Shown here in pieces: positions 54,044-62,343 of a DNA stretch of 64,000 nucleotides; positions within the stretch are counted from its first letter, which is position 1, and the number at the start of each line of letters is the position of its first letter. Location: assembly GCA_013178275.1 (NCBI GenBank), contig JABLWZ010000016.1:58650-122649 (forward strand), written 5' to 3'. Below the pieces are notes generated by a model, which was not told where the DNA came from, ran no database searches, and saw nothing but the letters and a program-made list of their open reading frames with translations. This DNA comes from Bacillota bacterium (GTDB lineage: Bacteria; Bacillota; Ch66; Ch109). The position numbers were made by a program, and so were the translations under genes.

Positions 54044-54501
54044 ATTCTATCAACCCTATTCTTAGCTCTTTCGTATCAATACTGCCGCAGATTGGATTCC
54101 AGACGGTGGAAAAACGGGAAGTGAAGCTGATCGAACCGATGCTGGAGAATATCGGGCTGCTGATCAACATCAGCATGGTGGGTCCGCTTCGGGGTTCGAT
54201 AGTGATCGGGATGGAGGTCGAAGCGGCGAAGCAGTTCGCTTCCAAGATGATGATGGGGATGCCGGTCCTGGAGCTGGATGAGCTGGCTCAGAGCGCGATC
54301 TCGGAGATGGGCAACATGGTCTGCGCCACCGCCTGCACCAACTACAACCTGGCGGGTATCGACGGGCTGGATATCTCCCCGCCGACCCTGCTGATCGGCG
54401 AGGGCGGCCAGGTGAAGCTGGCGGTGCCCAAGGTGATACTGGTCCGGTTCGAAGTCGACGGCATCATGGTGAATGTCTACATAGGGCTCTTCGAGGCCTA
54501 A
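54034..54501 (+). CDS. CheX-like chemotaxis phosphatase
   Basis: A protein of 155 residues, whole-length CheX-type. The catalytic ExxN motif is in SAISEMGNMVCATACTNYNL at about 88-107. A second region IGMEVEAAKQFASKMMMGMP is the CheC/CheX dimerisation helix. It would hydrolyse CheY-P. It is co-translated with the REC-CheX protein; no other chemotaxis genes are here, so the pair may serve a separate output. Confidence 0.88.
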   Translation: MDVNSINPILSSFVSILPQIGFQTVEKREVKLIEPMLENIGLLINISMVGPLRGSIVIGMEVEAAKQFASKMMMGMPVLELDELAQSAISEMGNMVCATACTNYNLAGIDGLDISPPTLLIGEGGQVKLAVPKVILVRFEVDGIMVNVYIGLFEA

Positions 54502-54516
54502 CGGAGGGCAGGGTTA

Positions 54517-54554
54517 GATGACTCCGACCGAAGTGGGGAGTCATCTTTTTTTTT
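54517..54554 (+). terminator. Terminator after cheX
   Basis: A 9-base stem GATGACTCC/GGAGTCATC is followed by a run of about ten T. Confidence 0.93.
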
Positions 54555-54657
54555 GAATCGGGGCGGCCGGCCGGAAAAATCTACCGGTTTCTTGTCGAAA
54601 ATAAGGCGGGGACTTTGGTAATATATATAATTGAGAAGCTGTAAAGGGGCGATAGAC

Positions 54658-55020
54658 CTGGCAGAGACACAGAAAACGACCAAGAAACGGTCTGTAAAAT
54701 CCGATCCCGGGGATAACCGCATCGCGATAGGGGAGCACCGGGCCTACTGCGTGCACTGCGGCGCCAAGAACCTGGTCAAGCCCAACTGGCGGACGGTGAC
54801 CTGCAGCAGCTGCGGCAAGAAAGGGCCGGTGGAGGAGAAGCCCCCGCCGAAGAAGGCGAAAAGGGTAAGCCAGCCCCGTAAGGCGAAGGCCGAGCCGGCG
54901 GCGGAGCCGGAAAAAGCGGAGACCGCCACCGATACGGGGAACCGAATGATATTGAACACCGTTATCGCTATCGGGGCGATCGTGGCGCTGTCGATGGTGC
55001 TGCGGCTGGTCGGCCGGTAG
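54658..55020 (+). CDS. Zinc-ribbon protein with C-terminal membrane helix
   Basis: A protein of about 120 residues. A zinc ribbon (YCVHCG...CSSCGKKG) lies at about 28-55, then a Lys/Pro/Ala-rich linker (PPPKKAKRVS) and a C-terminal helix (MILNTVIAIGAIVALSMVL). The start is unclear: CTG 54658 has AAAGGGG 8 bases upstream, while TTG 54631 has no ribosome site. I prefer CTG. It precedes tex by 49 bases and may be co-transcribed. Function unknown. Confidence 0.65.
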   Translation: MAETQKTTKKRSVKSDPGDNRIAIGEHRAYCVHCGAKNLVKPNWRTVTCSSCGKKGPVEEKPPPKKAKRVSQPRKAKAEPAAEPEKAETATDTGNRMILNTVIAIGAIVALSMVLRLVGR

Positions 55021-55069
55021 CCGGGGAGGGTGTATCGGCGGGTTCAGGCAGTGATATTTTGAGAAGGGG

Positions 55070-57223
55070 ATGCTGAAGATAGACGAGATTATTAAAAAGG
55101 TTTCCGAGGACGTACGGCTGCCGTCCTGGAAGGTGGAAAACACGGTAAAGCTGCTGGACGAGAAATCGACCATCCCCTTTATCGCCCGCTACCGCAAGGA
55201 AGCGACCGGGGAGCTGGACGAGACCCAGATCTCTCGGATCGAGGAGCTGCTTAGCCACTACCGCAACCTCCTGAAGCGCAAGGAAGAGGTAATCCGCCTG
55301 ATCGATGAGCAGGGGAAGCTGACGGAGGAACTGAGGGCGGAGATATTGGCCGCCAATACCCAGGCCGAGGTGGAGGACCTCTACCGGCCTTTCCGGCCGA
55401 AGCGGACGACCCGGGCCAGCGTGGCCCGGGAGCGGGGCCTGGAGCCGCTGGCGGAGTATCTGCTGAGTTTTCCGCTGGAGGGGTCCCCGGAGGTGGAAGC
55501 GGAGGGACACCTGACCGAGCTGGTGCCCACGGTGAAGGACGCCCTGCAGGGGGCCATGGACATCGTGGCGGAGCGGGTTTCGGACGACCCCGAGGTGAGG
55601 CGGAAGGCCCGGGACCTGACCCGGGCCAACGGGCTGTTCATAGCCCGGGCCAAGGAGCCGAAGCCCGAATCGCCTTTCCGCAACTATGACGACTTCAAGG
55701 CGCCGGTGAGGAGCATCGCCCCTCACCAGGTGATGGCGGTCAACCGGGCGGAGCGCCAGGAGTACCTGGCGGTCAAAATCGAGGTCGGGTCCGCGCTGGT
55801 GCTGGACTACATATACCGGAGACACCTGCGCCCGGGGGTGACCGCGGAGCTGGTGAAGGCGGCGATCGATGACGCCTACCAGAGGCTGATCGCCCCGGCG
55901 GTGGAGCGGGAGATCCGCGGCGAGCTGACCGACCGAGCGGAAGAGCAGGCGATAACGGTGTTTTCTAAAAACCTCCGCAGCCTCCTGATGCAGCGGCCGG
56001 TGAAGGGCAAGGTGGTGCTGGGGATCGACCCGGGCCAGCGGACGGGTTCGAAGATCGCGGTGGTCAACGAGCAGGGCGACCTGCTGGAGACGGACGTCAT
56101 CTACCCGATACCTCCGCACAACCGGGTGGAGGAGGCCTTCCAGAAGCTTTCGCGGATGCTCGACAAGCACGGGGTCAACGCCATCACCCTGGGCAACGGT
56201 ACGGGCTCGCGGCAGATCGAGGAGCTGCTGATCGGGTTCCTGAAGCGGTGGAACCGCCCGGGTCTGGCCTATACCATCGTGAGCGAGGCGGGGGCCAGCG
56301 TGTACAGCGCCTCCAAGCTGGCGGCCCAGGAGTTTCCCGACCTGGACCTGTCGCTCAGGAGCGCGGTCTCGATCGCCCGGCGGGTCCAGGACCCGCTGGC
56401 GGAGCTGGTGAAGATACCGCCGAAGTCGGCCGGGGTCGGCCAGTACCAGCACGACCTGCCGCCCAAGGAGCTGGACGAGAGCCTGGCCCGGGTGGTGGAG
56501 CTCTGCGTCAACAGCGTGGGGGTGGACCTGAACACCGCCTCCCCGGCGCTCCTCAGGTACGTCTCGGGGGTGAACGCCACGGTGGCGGAGAATATCGTGC
56601 GGTTCCGCCGGGAAAACGGGAGGTTTTCCAGCCGGGAGCAGCTGAAGAAGGTCCCCAAGCTGGGGCCCAAAAGCTTCGAGCAGTCGGCGGGGTTTCTCCG
56701 GGTCTCGGAACCCGGCAACCCGCTGGACGCCACGGCCGTCCACCCGGAGAGCTACCACCTGGCGAAGACGCTGCTGGAGATGGTTGGCTCCAGCACCGGC
56801 GAGATCGGCAGCGAGGCCCTGAAGGCGAAGATGAAGGATATAAAAGTGGAGGAGATGGCCGCGCTCCTGGAGTGCGGGGTGCCGACGCTGCGGGACATAG
56901 TCGACTCGCTGCTGCGTCCCGGCCGCGACCCGCGGGAGGACCTGCCCGCACCGGTGTTCAGGACCGATGTAAAGGAAATGGCGGACCTGAAGCCGGGGAT
57001 GGGGCTGACGGGAACGGTGCGGTCGGTGACCGACTGGGGGGTCTACGTGGATATCGGGGTCAAGCAGGACGGGATGGTCCACAAGTCGCAGCTGGCGGGG
57101 AGGTTCGTCCGCCATCCCCTGGACGTGGTCAGCGTGGGTGACATTATCCAGGTGTGGGTGCTGGAGGTGGACCTCGCCCGTAAGCGGATCGGGCTGACGA
57201 TGCGGAGGCCGGGCGAAGGTTAG
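55070..57223 (+). CDS. tex: Tex, transcription accessory/RNA-binding protein
   Basis: An RNA-binding protein of 717 residues. The N-terminal domain has the Tex signature STIPFIARYRKEATGELDE (about 34-52). The YqgF/RuvC-like domain contains VVLGIDPGQRTGSKIAVV near 322. Helix-hairpin-helix motifs follow (VDLNTASPALLRYVSG, RLKKVPKLGPK-type), and an S1 domain at about 640-715 (GMGLTGTVRSVTDWGVYVDI). Tex is ubiquitous; it binds RNA and affects transcription and virulence gene expression. Length and order match the family. A minus-strand open frame of similar length covers it but is a shadow. Confidence 0.97.
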   Translation: MLKIDEIIKKVSEDVRLPSWKVENTVKLLDEKSTIPFIARYRKEATGELDETQISRIEELLSHYRNLLKRKEEVIRLIDEQGKLTEELRAEILAANTQAEVEDLYRPFRPKRTTRASVARERGLEPLAEYLLSFPLEGSPEVEAEGHLTELVPTVKDALQGAMDIVAERVSDDPEVRRKARDLTRANGLFIARAKEPKPESPFRNYDDFKAPVRSIAPHQVMAVNRAERQEYLAVKIEVGSALVLDYIYRRHLRPGVTAELVKAAIDDAYQRLIAPAVEREIRGELTDRAEEQAITVFSKNLRSLLMQRPVKGKVVLGIDPGQRTGSKIAVVNEQGDLLETDVIYPIPPHNRVEEAFQKLSRMLDKHGVNAITLGNGTGSRQIEELLIGFLKRWNRPGLAYTIVSEAGASVYSASKLAAQEFPDLDLSLRSAVSIARRVQDPLAELVKIPPKSAGVGQYQHDLPPKELDESLARVVELCVNSVGVDLNTASPALLRYVSGVNATVAENIVRFRRENGRFSSREQLKKVPKLGPKSFEQSAGFLRVSEPGNPLDATAVHPESYHLAKTLLEMVGSSTGEIGSEALKAKMKDIKVEEMAALLECGVPTLRDIVDSLLRPGRDPREDLPAPVFRTDVKEMADLKPGMGLTGTVRSVTDWGVYVDIGVKQDGMVHKSQLAGRFVRHPLDVVSVGDIIQVWVLEVDLARKRIGLTMRRPGEG

Positions 57224-57280
57224 GAGGAAGGATAGGCAGGCGTCATGTTCGCGCCGGGGCGGGAGCCCGGGTGTTTTAAC

Positions 57281-57333
57281 GCTATCGGAAAGTATAATAG
57301 AGGACTTTCCGATGCAAGCAAGTGCAACTAAGG
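57281..57333 (+). repeat. 53-base hairpin repeat, copy 1
   Basis: GCTATCGGAAAGTA...TTTCCGATGCAAGCAAGTGC...ACTAAGG. ATCGGAAAGT and ACTTTCCGAT form a perfect 10-base stem. The same unit occurs 135 bases downstream; each copy is preceded by an AGCCCGGGTG segment, so a longer unit has been duplicated. Confidence 0.8.
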
Positions 57334-57384
57334 TTCCTGCCTTCGGCAGTAACCCAGTTTTCTTCGCCACTTGATCGATGGTAA

Positions 57385-57410
57385 GCCCGGGTGCGGTCCC
57401 GGGCCTTTTG
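57385..57410 (+). terminator. Terminator between the two 53-base units
   Basis: GCCCGGG and CCCGGGC form a 7-base stem followed by CTTTT; the likely end of the tex transcript if the earlier hairpin is passed. Confidence 0.6.
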
Positions 57411-57415
57411 CTCGC

Positions 57416-57468
57416 GCTATCGGAAAGTATATTAGAGGACTCTCCGATGCAAGCAAGTGCTACTAAGG
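57416..57468 (+). repeat. 53-base hairpin repeat, copy 2
   Basis: Differs from copy 1 at three bases; one of them (T to C) introduces an A-C mismatch into the stem. Confidence 0.8.
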
Positions 57469-57486
57469 CTATCGCTTGCGCCAGAG

Positions 57487-58092
57487 GCTTGGCGACAAGC
57501 TAAAACTGCCTCTCCCGAATAGTTGCTGAGCATTAAGATCATGCGATAAAATCAAGACCGTATTCAATCTATGGCTATGGCTGGGCCTCGCCCTGTGGTG
57601 TCCTATCGCTCCATACTCCCTCTGCTACGCAGATTACCCGAACATCATACCTTACTCATACGTTGCTATATCGCCAGATGCTGTTTATACTCCAAGCTGG
57701 AGAAAGGGTCTTCGACCCTGCTGTACTGCCGACTGCTCATGCTTCGGGTAGATGGGGTAATAAGGCCGAATATGCATCCTGCACTCGGCCTTCTCGCGAC
57801 CTCCTGTCGCTCGCCCCTTTTCTACCAGTCAGCATTCCCCTGCTTCGCAGGTTGTCAAGATGCAATTTCTCATACAAACTTTCTCTTAGGTTCTGAACAC
57901 TCCCTATGTTCCATCCTGGAGAAAGGGTCTCCCATGGTCGACCCTAGGGCAGTAAGACGCAGAGCACCATAACGGGCTCCTGACACCGCAGGGCTCACCC
58001 GCTATTTGGGGCCGATTGAATACTGTTGCAAGAGAAGAATCCCCAACTGTGTGTCCTGTACTACGCAACCGCCGCTGAACAATAAGACCGCA
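57487..58092 (+). repeat. Long intergenic element, copy 2, with two extra modules
   Basis: Nearly identical to 52553-52959, but two stretches of about 90 and 105 bases are inserted (about 57628-57719 and 57838-57947). Both inserts end with CTGGAGAAAGGGTCT followed by a CGACCCT. The shared core suggests modular growth of a structured element. Confidence 0.75.
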
Positions 58093-58154
58093 AGTTTTCT
58101 TCGAGCTACCCCTGATATCCAGAGTCATTTAACGTAAATATATATAACTTCTCC

Positions 58155-58182
58155 TTGTAAAATGGGATTGATATTATATAAT
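58155..58182 (+). promoter_or_regulatory. Sigma-A-type promoter of the histidine kinase gene
   Basis: TTGTAA (58155-58160) and a perfect TATAAT (58177-58182) are spaced 16 bases, about 100 bases before the ATG. Confidence 0.55.
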
Positions 58183-58280
58183 ATTATGGGTATAGACAGC
58201 AGAAATTGTTTAATCTATAAACCAGCGCGTGCTTGATCGACTGCGGCTTGTTATTTAATCGTTGCTAGTGAGGAACGGGT

Positions 58281-59558
58281 ATGGACTATCGCCTGGCTGA
58301 CCTGCTGGATGTTTCTTCCCTTAATCGGATGCTGGACAGCTTCAGTGAGATATTCGGCATGGCCATAGTGGTCGTGGATGCAGAAGGGATTCCACTGTTT
58401 AAGTCCAGTCAACATAAAGTCTGCCTGAATTATCACCGCGCTTTTCCGATAAGCCTGGAACGCTGCCGCCAAAACGAGGAAACAGTCAATGGACTGCTGC
58501 GGAAAGGTTCCCTGGCTTCCAGCCGGTGCCTGAACGGGATGATGGACTATGCCATGCCCATCGTCATCGAGGGCGAGCGCCTGGGGGCTTTGATAGTGGG
58601 GCAGTTCTTCAACGAGGAGCCGGACGAGTCCTTCTTCCTTCGACAGGCCGGGGAATGCGGGTTTGATGAGGCGGCCTACCTGGAGGCGGTCCGGCGGGTG
58701 CCGGTGATACCCGCCGAAAGGGTCGGCCATATTGTCGAGTTTTTGAACCAGTTCGTGCACACCCTGACCATGATGGGACTCGAACGCCTGAGGAAGGTCC
58801 GGGTCGAGGCGGCGGAGGCGGAACAGGAGCGGCTGGAGGCCAAGGCGGCGATGAGCCGGGCGGAAAGGCTGGTCTCGATAGGCACCCTGGCGGCGGCGGT
58901 GTCGCACGAGATCAGCCAGCCGCTGAACTACATCAAACTGACCGCCAGCAGCATCCTCTACTGGCACCAGAGGCGGAAGCAGATGGAGCTGGACCAGGTA
59001 ATGGACATGATACAGGAGATATCCAATGAGGTGGACCGGATAGAGAAGACCATCACCCACCTGAAGACGCTGGTGCGCAAGCCCGAGACTGAACTGGAGC
59101 TGTGCGACCTGAATGCGGCGGTGGGGAGGGCGCTCGAACTGGTGGGCAAACAGATGGAGGCGCACCGGGTGGGGCTGACCCTGGAGCTGGAAGATAAGGG
59201 CATGAATGTATGGGCAACCATGACCGGGCTGGAGGAGATAACCATCAACCTGCTGGTCAACGCCGTGCAGGCCCTGGACACGGTGGAGGGCCCGGGCAAG
59301 GAGATAAGGGTAAGGACCCGGGTGGAAAGGAAGAGCGTCGTGCTCGAGGTTGCCGACAACGGTCCGGGGGTGAGCGAGGAGATGAAGCAGAAGATTTTCG
59401 AGCCGTTTTTTACCACCAAGCCGGCGGGGGAAAACACGGGACTGGGCCTGGCCATCGTTTACACCCTGGCGGCCAACTACCAGGGGAGGCTCGAGGTGGA
59501 AAACACGGAGCCGCGGGGCGCGACCTTCCGGATGGTTCTTCCCCTGGCCGACGGATGA
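58281..59558 (+). CDS. PocR-domain sensor histidine kinase
   Basis: A cytoplasmic kinase of 425 residues. Residues about 1-165 are a PocR ligand-binding domain ([44 protein letters not shown]). A coiled coil (about 170-200) leads to the HisKA domain with the phospho-acceptor His in [17 protein letters not shown] at about 210. The HATPase part has N box [11 protein letters not shown] near 315, G1 DNGPGVS and G2 GLGLAIVY. No membrane segment. PocR domains sense small organic molecules in the cytoplasm. The next gene, 38 bases on, is its likely partner regulator. Confidence 0.93.
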   Translation: MDYRLADLLDVSSLNRMLDSFSEIFGMAIVVVDAEGIPLFKSSQHKVCLNYHRAFPISLERCRQNEETVNGLLRKGSLASSRCLNGMMDYAMPIVIEGERLGALIVGQFFNEEPDESFFLRQAGECGFDEAAYLEAVRRVPVIPAERVGHIVEFLNQFVHTLTMMGLERLRKVRVEAAEAEQERLEAKAAMSRAERLVSIGTLAAAVSHEISQPLNYIKLTASSILYWHQRRKQMELDQVMDMIQEISNEVDRIEKTITHLKTLVRKPETELELCDLNAAVGRALELVGKQMEAHRVGLTLELEDKGMNVWATMTGLEEITINLLVNAVQALDTVEGPGKEIRVRTRVERKSVVLEVADNGPGVSEEMKQKIFEPFFTTKPAGENTGLGLAIVYTLAANYQGRLEVENTEPRGATFRMVLPLADG

Positions 59559-59596
59559 GGTGCTGAGCGGTAAGACGATAGTCGGGTGGAGGGTTT

Positions 59597-61069
59597 ATGA
59601 AGATACTGCTGGTCGATGATGACAAGAAGAGCCGCCAGGCCACGAGCCGGTTCCTCAAGGAACTGGGACACCAGGTGACCGAGTGCGACAGCGGTGAATG
59701 CGCCCTGAAGGAGTACGCCGAACAGGACTACCCGTTGGTGCTCACGGATATCAAGATGCCGGGGATGTCGGGCCTGGAGCTGCTGGAGCGGATATCCCGG
59801 TCCCCCCACCGCTGGAAGACGGATGTGGTGCTGTTTACGGGTTTTGGCGATATGCAGTCGGTGATGGAAGCCCTGCGTGCGGGCGCTTACGACTATATTT
59901 TAAAGCCGGTGGACGCCGAGATGCTGGCCGCCCTGATCGAGAGGATAGCTGAACACCAGGCCCTGCGGAGGGAGAACCAGCGGCTCACGGAGCACTTCGA
60001 CGAGGAGCTGGAGGCGGCGACCCAGGATACCCAGCGGGAGTTGATGAGCCTGAAAAAGGCCGTGGCGAAGAACGTCGGGGTCGGTCCCGTGGGGGTGTTC
60101 TCGGAGGTCATGGAGTCCATCGTCGAGCGGGCCAGGATGTACCACCGGGACCGGGGCATCCCGGTGCTGATCGAGGGCGAGACCGGGACCGGCAAGGAGA
60201 TCATGGCCCGGCTGGTGCACTACGGGGAGTTTGAACGAACGGCCTCCCTGGCGGAGCCGTTTGTCGACGTGAACTGCGCCGCCATCAACCCGAACCTTTT
60301 CGAGAGCGAGATCTTCGGCTACGAGGCGGGTGCTTTCACCAGCGGGTCTCCCCGCGGGCAGAGGGGCAAGCTGGACCTGGCTGTGGGAGGGACCCTGTTC
60401 CTGGATGAGATCAGCGAGCTGCCCCCCGAGGTCCAGGCCAAGCTCTTACGGGTTATCCAGGAGAGGGAGTACTACCGGGTAGGCGGGCTGAAGAAGATCA
60501 AAACCGATGTCCGGATCGTCTGCGCGACCAACACCAGGATCGAGGAAGAGGTGGAGCGCGGCGGGTTCCGGCGGGACCTGTACTACCGCCTGAAGGTGGG
60601 CCAGATACAGATACCTCCGCTCAGGGAACGGAGGGAGGAGATAGTAAAGCTGGCGGAGATGTTTCTCAGGGAGTTTTCGGGTCTCCGAAAGAGGTGGTTC
60701 CAGAGTATTGGGGCGGAGGCGGCCGGGATACTCACGGGATACGGCTGGCCGGGCAACGTCCGCGAGCTTCGTAACGTGATGGAGATGGTGGTGTTTCTGT
60801 TCGACGACGTGGAGGTAAGGCGACAGCACCTGGAGGGGCTGCTGGCGGAAAACGGGAAGGCGGGCGGAGAAGATGACCCGAAGGCGGTCAGTTCACTGAT
60901 CCTGCCGTTTCCCGCTGAAGGGTATTCCCTGAAGGACTACAACAACCTTATCATCCAGAAGGTGCTGGAGGCCCACGGAGGCAACCATACCGCCACGGCG
61001 CGCTATCTGGGGATCTCCCGGCGGGCCCTGCTCTACCGTCTGGAGGAGAACGGCATCAAGTTTAACTGA
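59597..61069 (+). CDS. NtrC-type sigma-54-dependent response regulator
   Basis: A regulator of 490 residues. The receiver (about 1-120) has KILLVDDDKKS and the acceptor Asp in LVLTDIKMPGMSG. A coiled linker follows. The AAA+ domain (about 170-410) has Walker A EGETGTGKEIM, Walker B GGTLFLDEISELPPEVQAKL and a sigma-54-contact loop that reads GAFTSG instead of the usual GAFTGA. The C-terminal Fis-type helix-turn-helix (NHTATARYLGISRRALLYRL) is at about 458-485. Good sigma-54 promoters lie in front of both genes just downstream (61626-61641 and 61725-61740), so it probably activates them with input from the PocR kinase. GGAGGG precedes the ATG. Confidence 0.94.
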   Translation: MKILLVDDDKKSRQATSRFLKELGHQVTECDSGECALKEYAEQDYPLVLTDIKMPGMSGLELLERISRSPHRWKTDVVLFTGFGDMQSVMEALRAGAYDYILKPVDAEMLAALIERIAEHQALRRENQRLTEHFDEELEAATQDTQRELMSLKKAVAKNVGVGPVGVFSEVMESIVERARMYHRDRGIPVLIEGETGTGKEIMARLVHYGEFERTASLAEPFVDVNCAAINPNLFESEIFGYEAGAFTSGSPRGQRGKLDLAVGGTLFLDEISELPPEVQAKLLRVIQEREYYRVGGLKKIKTDVRIVCATNTRIEEEVERGGFRRDLYYRLKVGQIQIPPLRERREEIVKLAEMFLREFSGLRKRWFQSIGAEAAGILTGYGWPGNVRELRNVMEMVVFLFDDVEVRRQHLEGLLAENGKAGGEDDPKAVSSLILPFPAEGYSLKDYNNLIIQKVLEAHGGNHTATARYLGISRRALLYRLEENGIKFN

Positions 61070-61134
61070 CAGATTGACATTAACTGCGCACAATTTTTGT
61101 CACTTGGTGTGCAGATACGTTCATTAATATACCA

Positions 61135-61584
61135 CTACGGATTTACCATTATATTGCCCGGCAGACTGTACCAGGTCGATCTGCCGAAGTCCCTGATAAT
61201 CCTCTCTTTTAAGACCTGGCTCTGCCGGCCGGTCAGCATGACCCGCCGGGCCTGGTACCTAAAAGATACCAGGCTGCCTTTCGCCTTTTCCTTCGGCTCC
61301 TGGCCGCAAAAGCAGTCTTCCATCAGGTTGACCAGCCTCAGTTCTTGGGGCTGGTGGTTGATTCCGCCGTCCTCGTCGAAGTAGACATAGTCCGTGAGGA
61401 TCCTCAGCAGCCGGCAGCACTGGCCCGGCCTGAACAGAACCTCCACCTTCACCACGATCTTTCTCGCGAGGTCGGGGTATTTCCGGTCCAGGTATCCGCT
61501 GGAACTCACCCTTCGGATGCTGTCGGTCCCGAGAAAGTAGGTCCGTGCCCTTATCGACGCTGATTCGAGCGGCTTCTTCTTCAT
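61135..61584 (-). CDS. Conserved hypothetical protein, sigma-54-controlled
   Basis: A protein of 149 residues, with no membrane segment. Residues about 45-115 look like a small beta domain (KIVVKVEVLFRPGQCCRLL, LRLVNLMEDCFCG), with three Cys. It could be a PilZ-like or other regulatory domain, but I cannot assign it. GAGGAG precedes the ATG by a good distance. A strong -24/-12 promoter (61626-61641) lies upstream, indicating control by the neighbouring sigma-54 regulator. Confidence 0.72.
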   Translation of the reverse strand: MKKKPLESASIRARTYFLGTDSIRRVSSSGYLDRKYPDLARKIVVKVEVLFRPGQCCRLLRILTDYVYFDEDGGINHQPQELRLVNLMEDCFCGQEPKEKAKGSLVSFRYQARRVMLTGRQSQVLKERIIRDFGRSTWYSLPGNIMVNP

Positions 61585-61625
61585 CTGTGACGTTCTCCTC
61601 TCAGAAACTGCCTAGTCATTTCTGA

Positions 61626-61641
61626 AGCAAAAAACGCGCCA
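61626..61641 (-). promoter_or_regulatory. Sigma-54 promoter of the minus-strand gene
   Basis: On the minus strand TGGCGCGTTTTTTGCT has GG and GC exactly 12 bases apart, matching the consensus TGGCACG-N4-TTGCW at all but one position. It lies 41 bases before the ATG at 61584. Confidence 0.8.
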
Positions 61642-61724
61642 GATTCTTTGGCGAAACCAGGGGGCTGCGCGGAAATCTAACGTTTTAATTATCGGGCCGA
61701 TATTTTTTTAACGCTGGGCATTTC

Positions 61725-61740
61725 TGGCTTATTCTTTGCA
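61725..61740 (+). promoter_or_regulatory. Sigma-54 promoter of the response regulator gene
   Basis: TGGCTTATTCTTTGCA has GG (61726-61727) and GC (61738-61739) at the exact sigma-54 spacing, 36 bases before ATG 61776. Confidence 0.72.
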
Positions 61741-61775
61741 CTATATGGTTGCAATACGATGGATGAGGTGCGGAC

Positions 61776-62138
61776 ATGAAGGTTCTGCTGATCGACGATG
61801 ACTCGAGGTGCCGGGAGGCGCTGCATACGACTATCGAGCGCCTGGGGGAGTTCTGCGTGTCCTTCGGTTCGCCGCGGGCGGCGGTCGGGGAGTTTTTGCG
61901 CAACCCTTACGACTTGGTGATCACCGATCTGGATATGCCCGAGATGGACGGTATCCAGGTCCTGAGGGCGGTGTACTCGAACCGGCCGGGTACCCGGGTG
62001 GTGGTGGTGACGGGGAAGGATGACGAGGTGACGAACCAGAGGATCAAGCGGTCCGGGGCATACGCGCGGCTGCACAAGCCCATAAACATCCTCGATATAA
62101 CCAGGGTCATAGAACGGGTCAAACAGGAGACTGACTGA
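61776..62138 (+). CDS. Single-domain response regulator (CheY-like)
   Basis: A receiver-only protein of 120 residues. Acidic pocket is LLIDDDSR, the acceptor Asp is in LVITDLDMPEMDG at about 52, the Thr in VVVTGKDD and the Lys in RLHKPINI. No output domain, so it acts by protein contact or phosphate relay. A sigma-54 promoter stands in front. It probably shares a circuit with the kinase and regulator upstream. Confidence 0.92.
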   Translation: MKVLLIDDDSRCREALHTTIERLGEFCVSFGSPRAAVGEFLRNPYDLVITDLDMPEMDGIQVLRAVYSNRPGTRVVVVTGKDDEVTNQRIKRSGAYARLHKPINILDITRVIERVKQETD

Positions 62139-62220
62139 GCGCCGGCAGTTTCACACCTGCGCACAATTTTTCGTCTGAAACAACCGGAATCGCCAGCGAA
62201 TGATAGATAATCCAGAAGGG

Positions 62221-62245
62221 ACCAGGGCTGTGCACCTGGTTTTTC
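62221..62245 (+). terminator. Terminator after the CheY-like gene
   Basis: ACCAGG/CCTGGT with an eight-base loop is followed by a T-rich stretch. Confidence 0.7.
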
Positions 62246-62343
62246 CTCTTTTTCTCGATTATGAAATTTAAACCGGCTGCCGGGTGTCTTTTCTATAGTC
62301 CATCAAGTTATAGAAATAAAGTAAAGCGGTTGGAGGGATGGGG

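Larger units (their letters stand above)
57224..58280. other. 1,057-base intergenic region between tex and the histidine kinase
   Basis: It holds two tandem 53-base units (57281 and 57416), a terminator (57385), the long element copy 2 (57487-58092) and the histidine kinase promoter. No coding sequence is seen. Confidence 0.6.

Noticed and set aside
54968..57370. Minus-strand open frame of 800 codons over tex
   Set aside because: It is the shadow of the GC-rich tex gene in another frame: it is rich in Arg, His, Pro and Leu, has no ribosome site, and tex itself is unmistakable.
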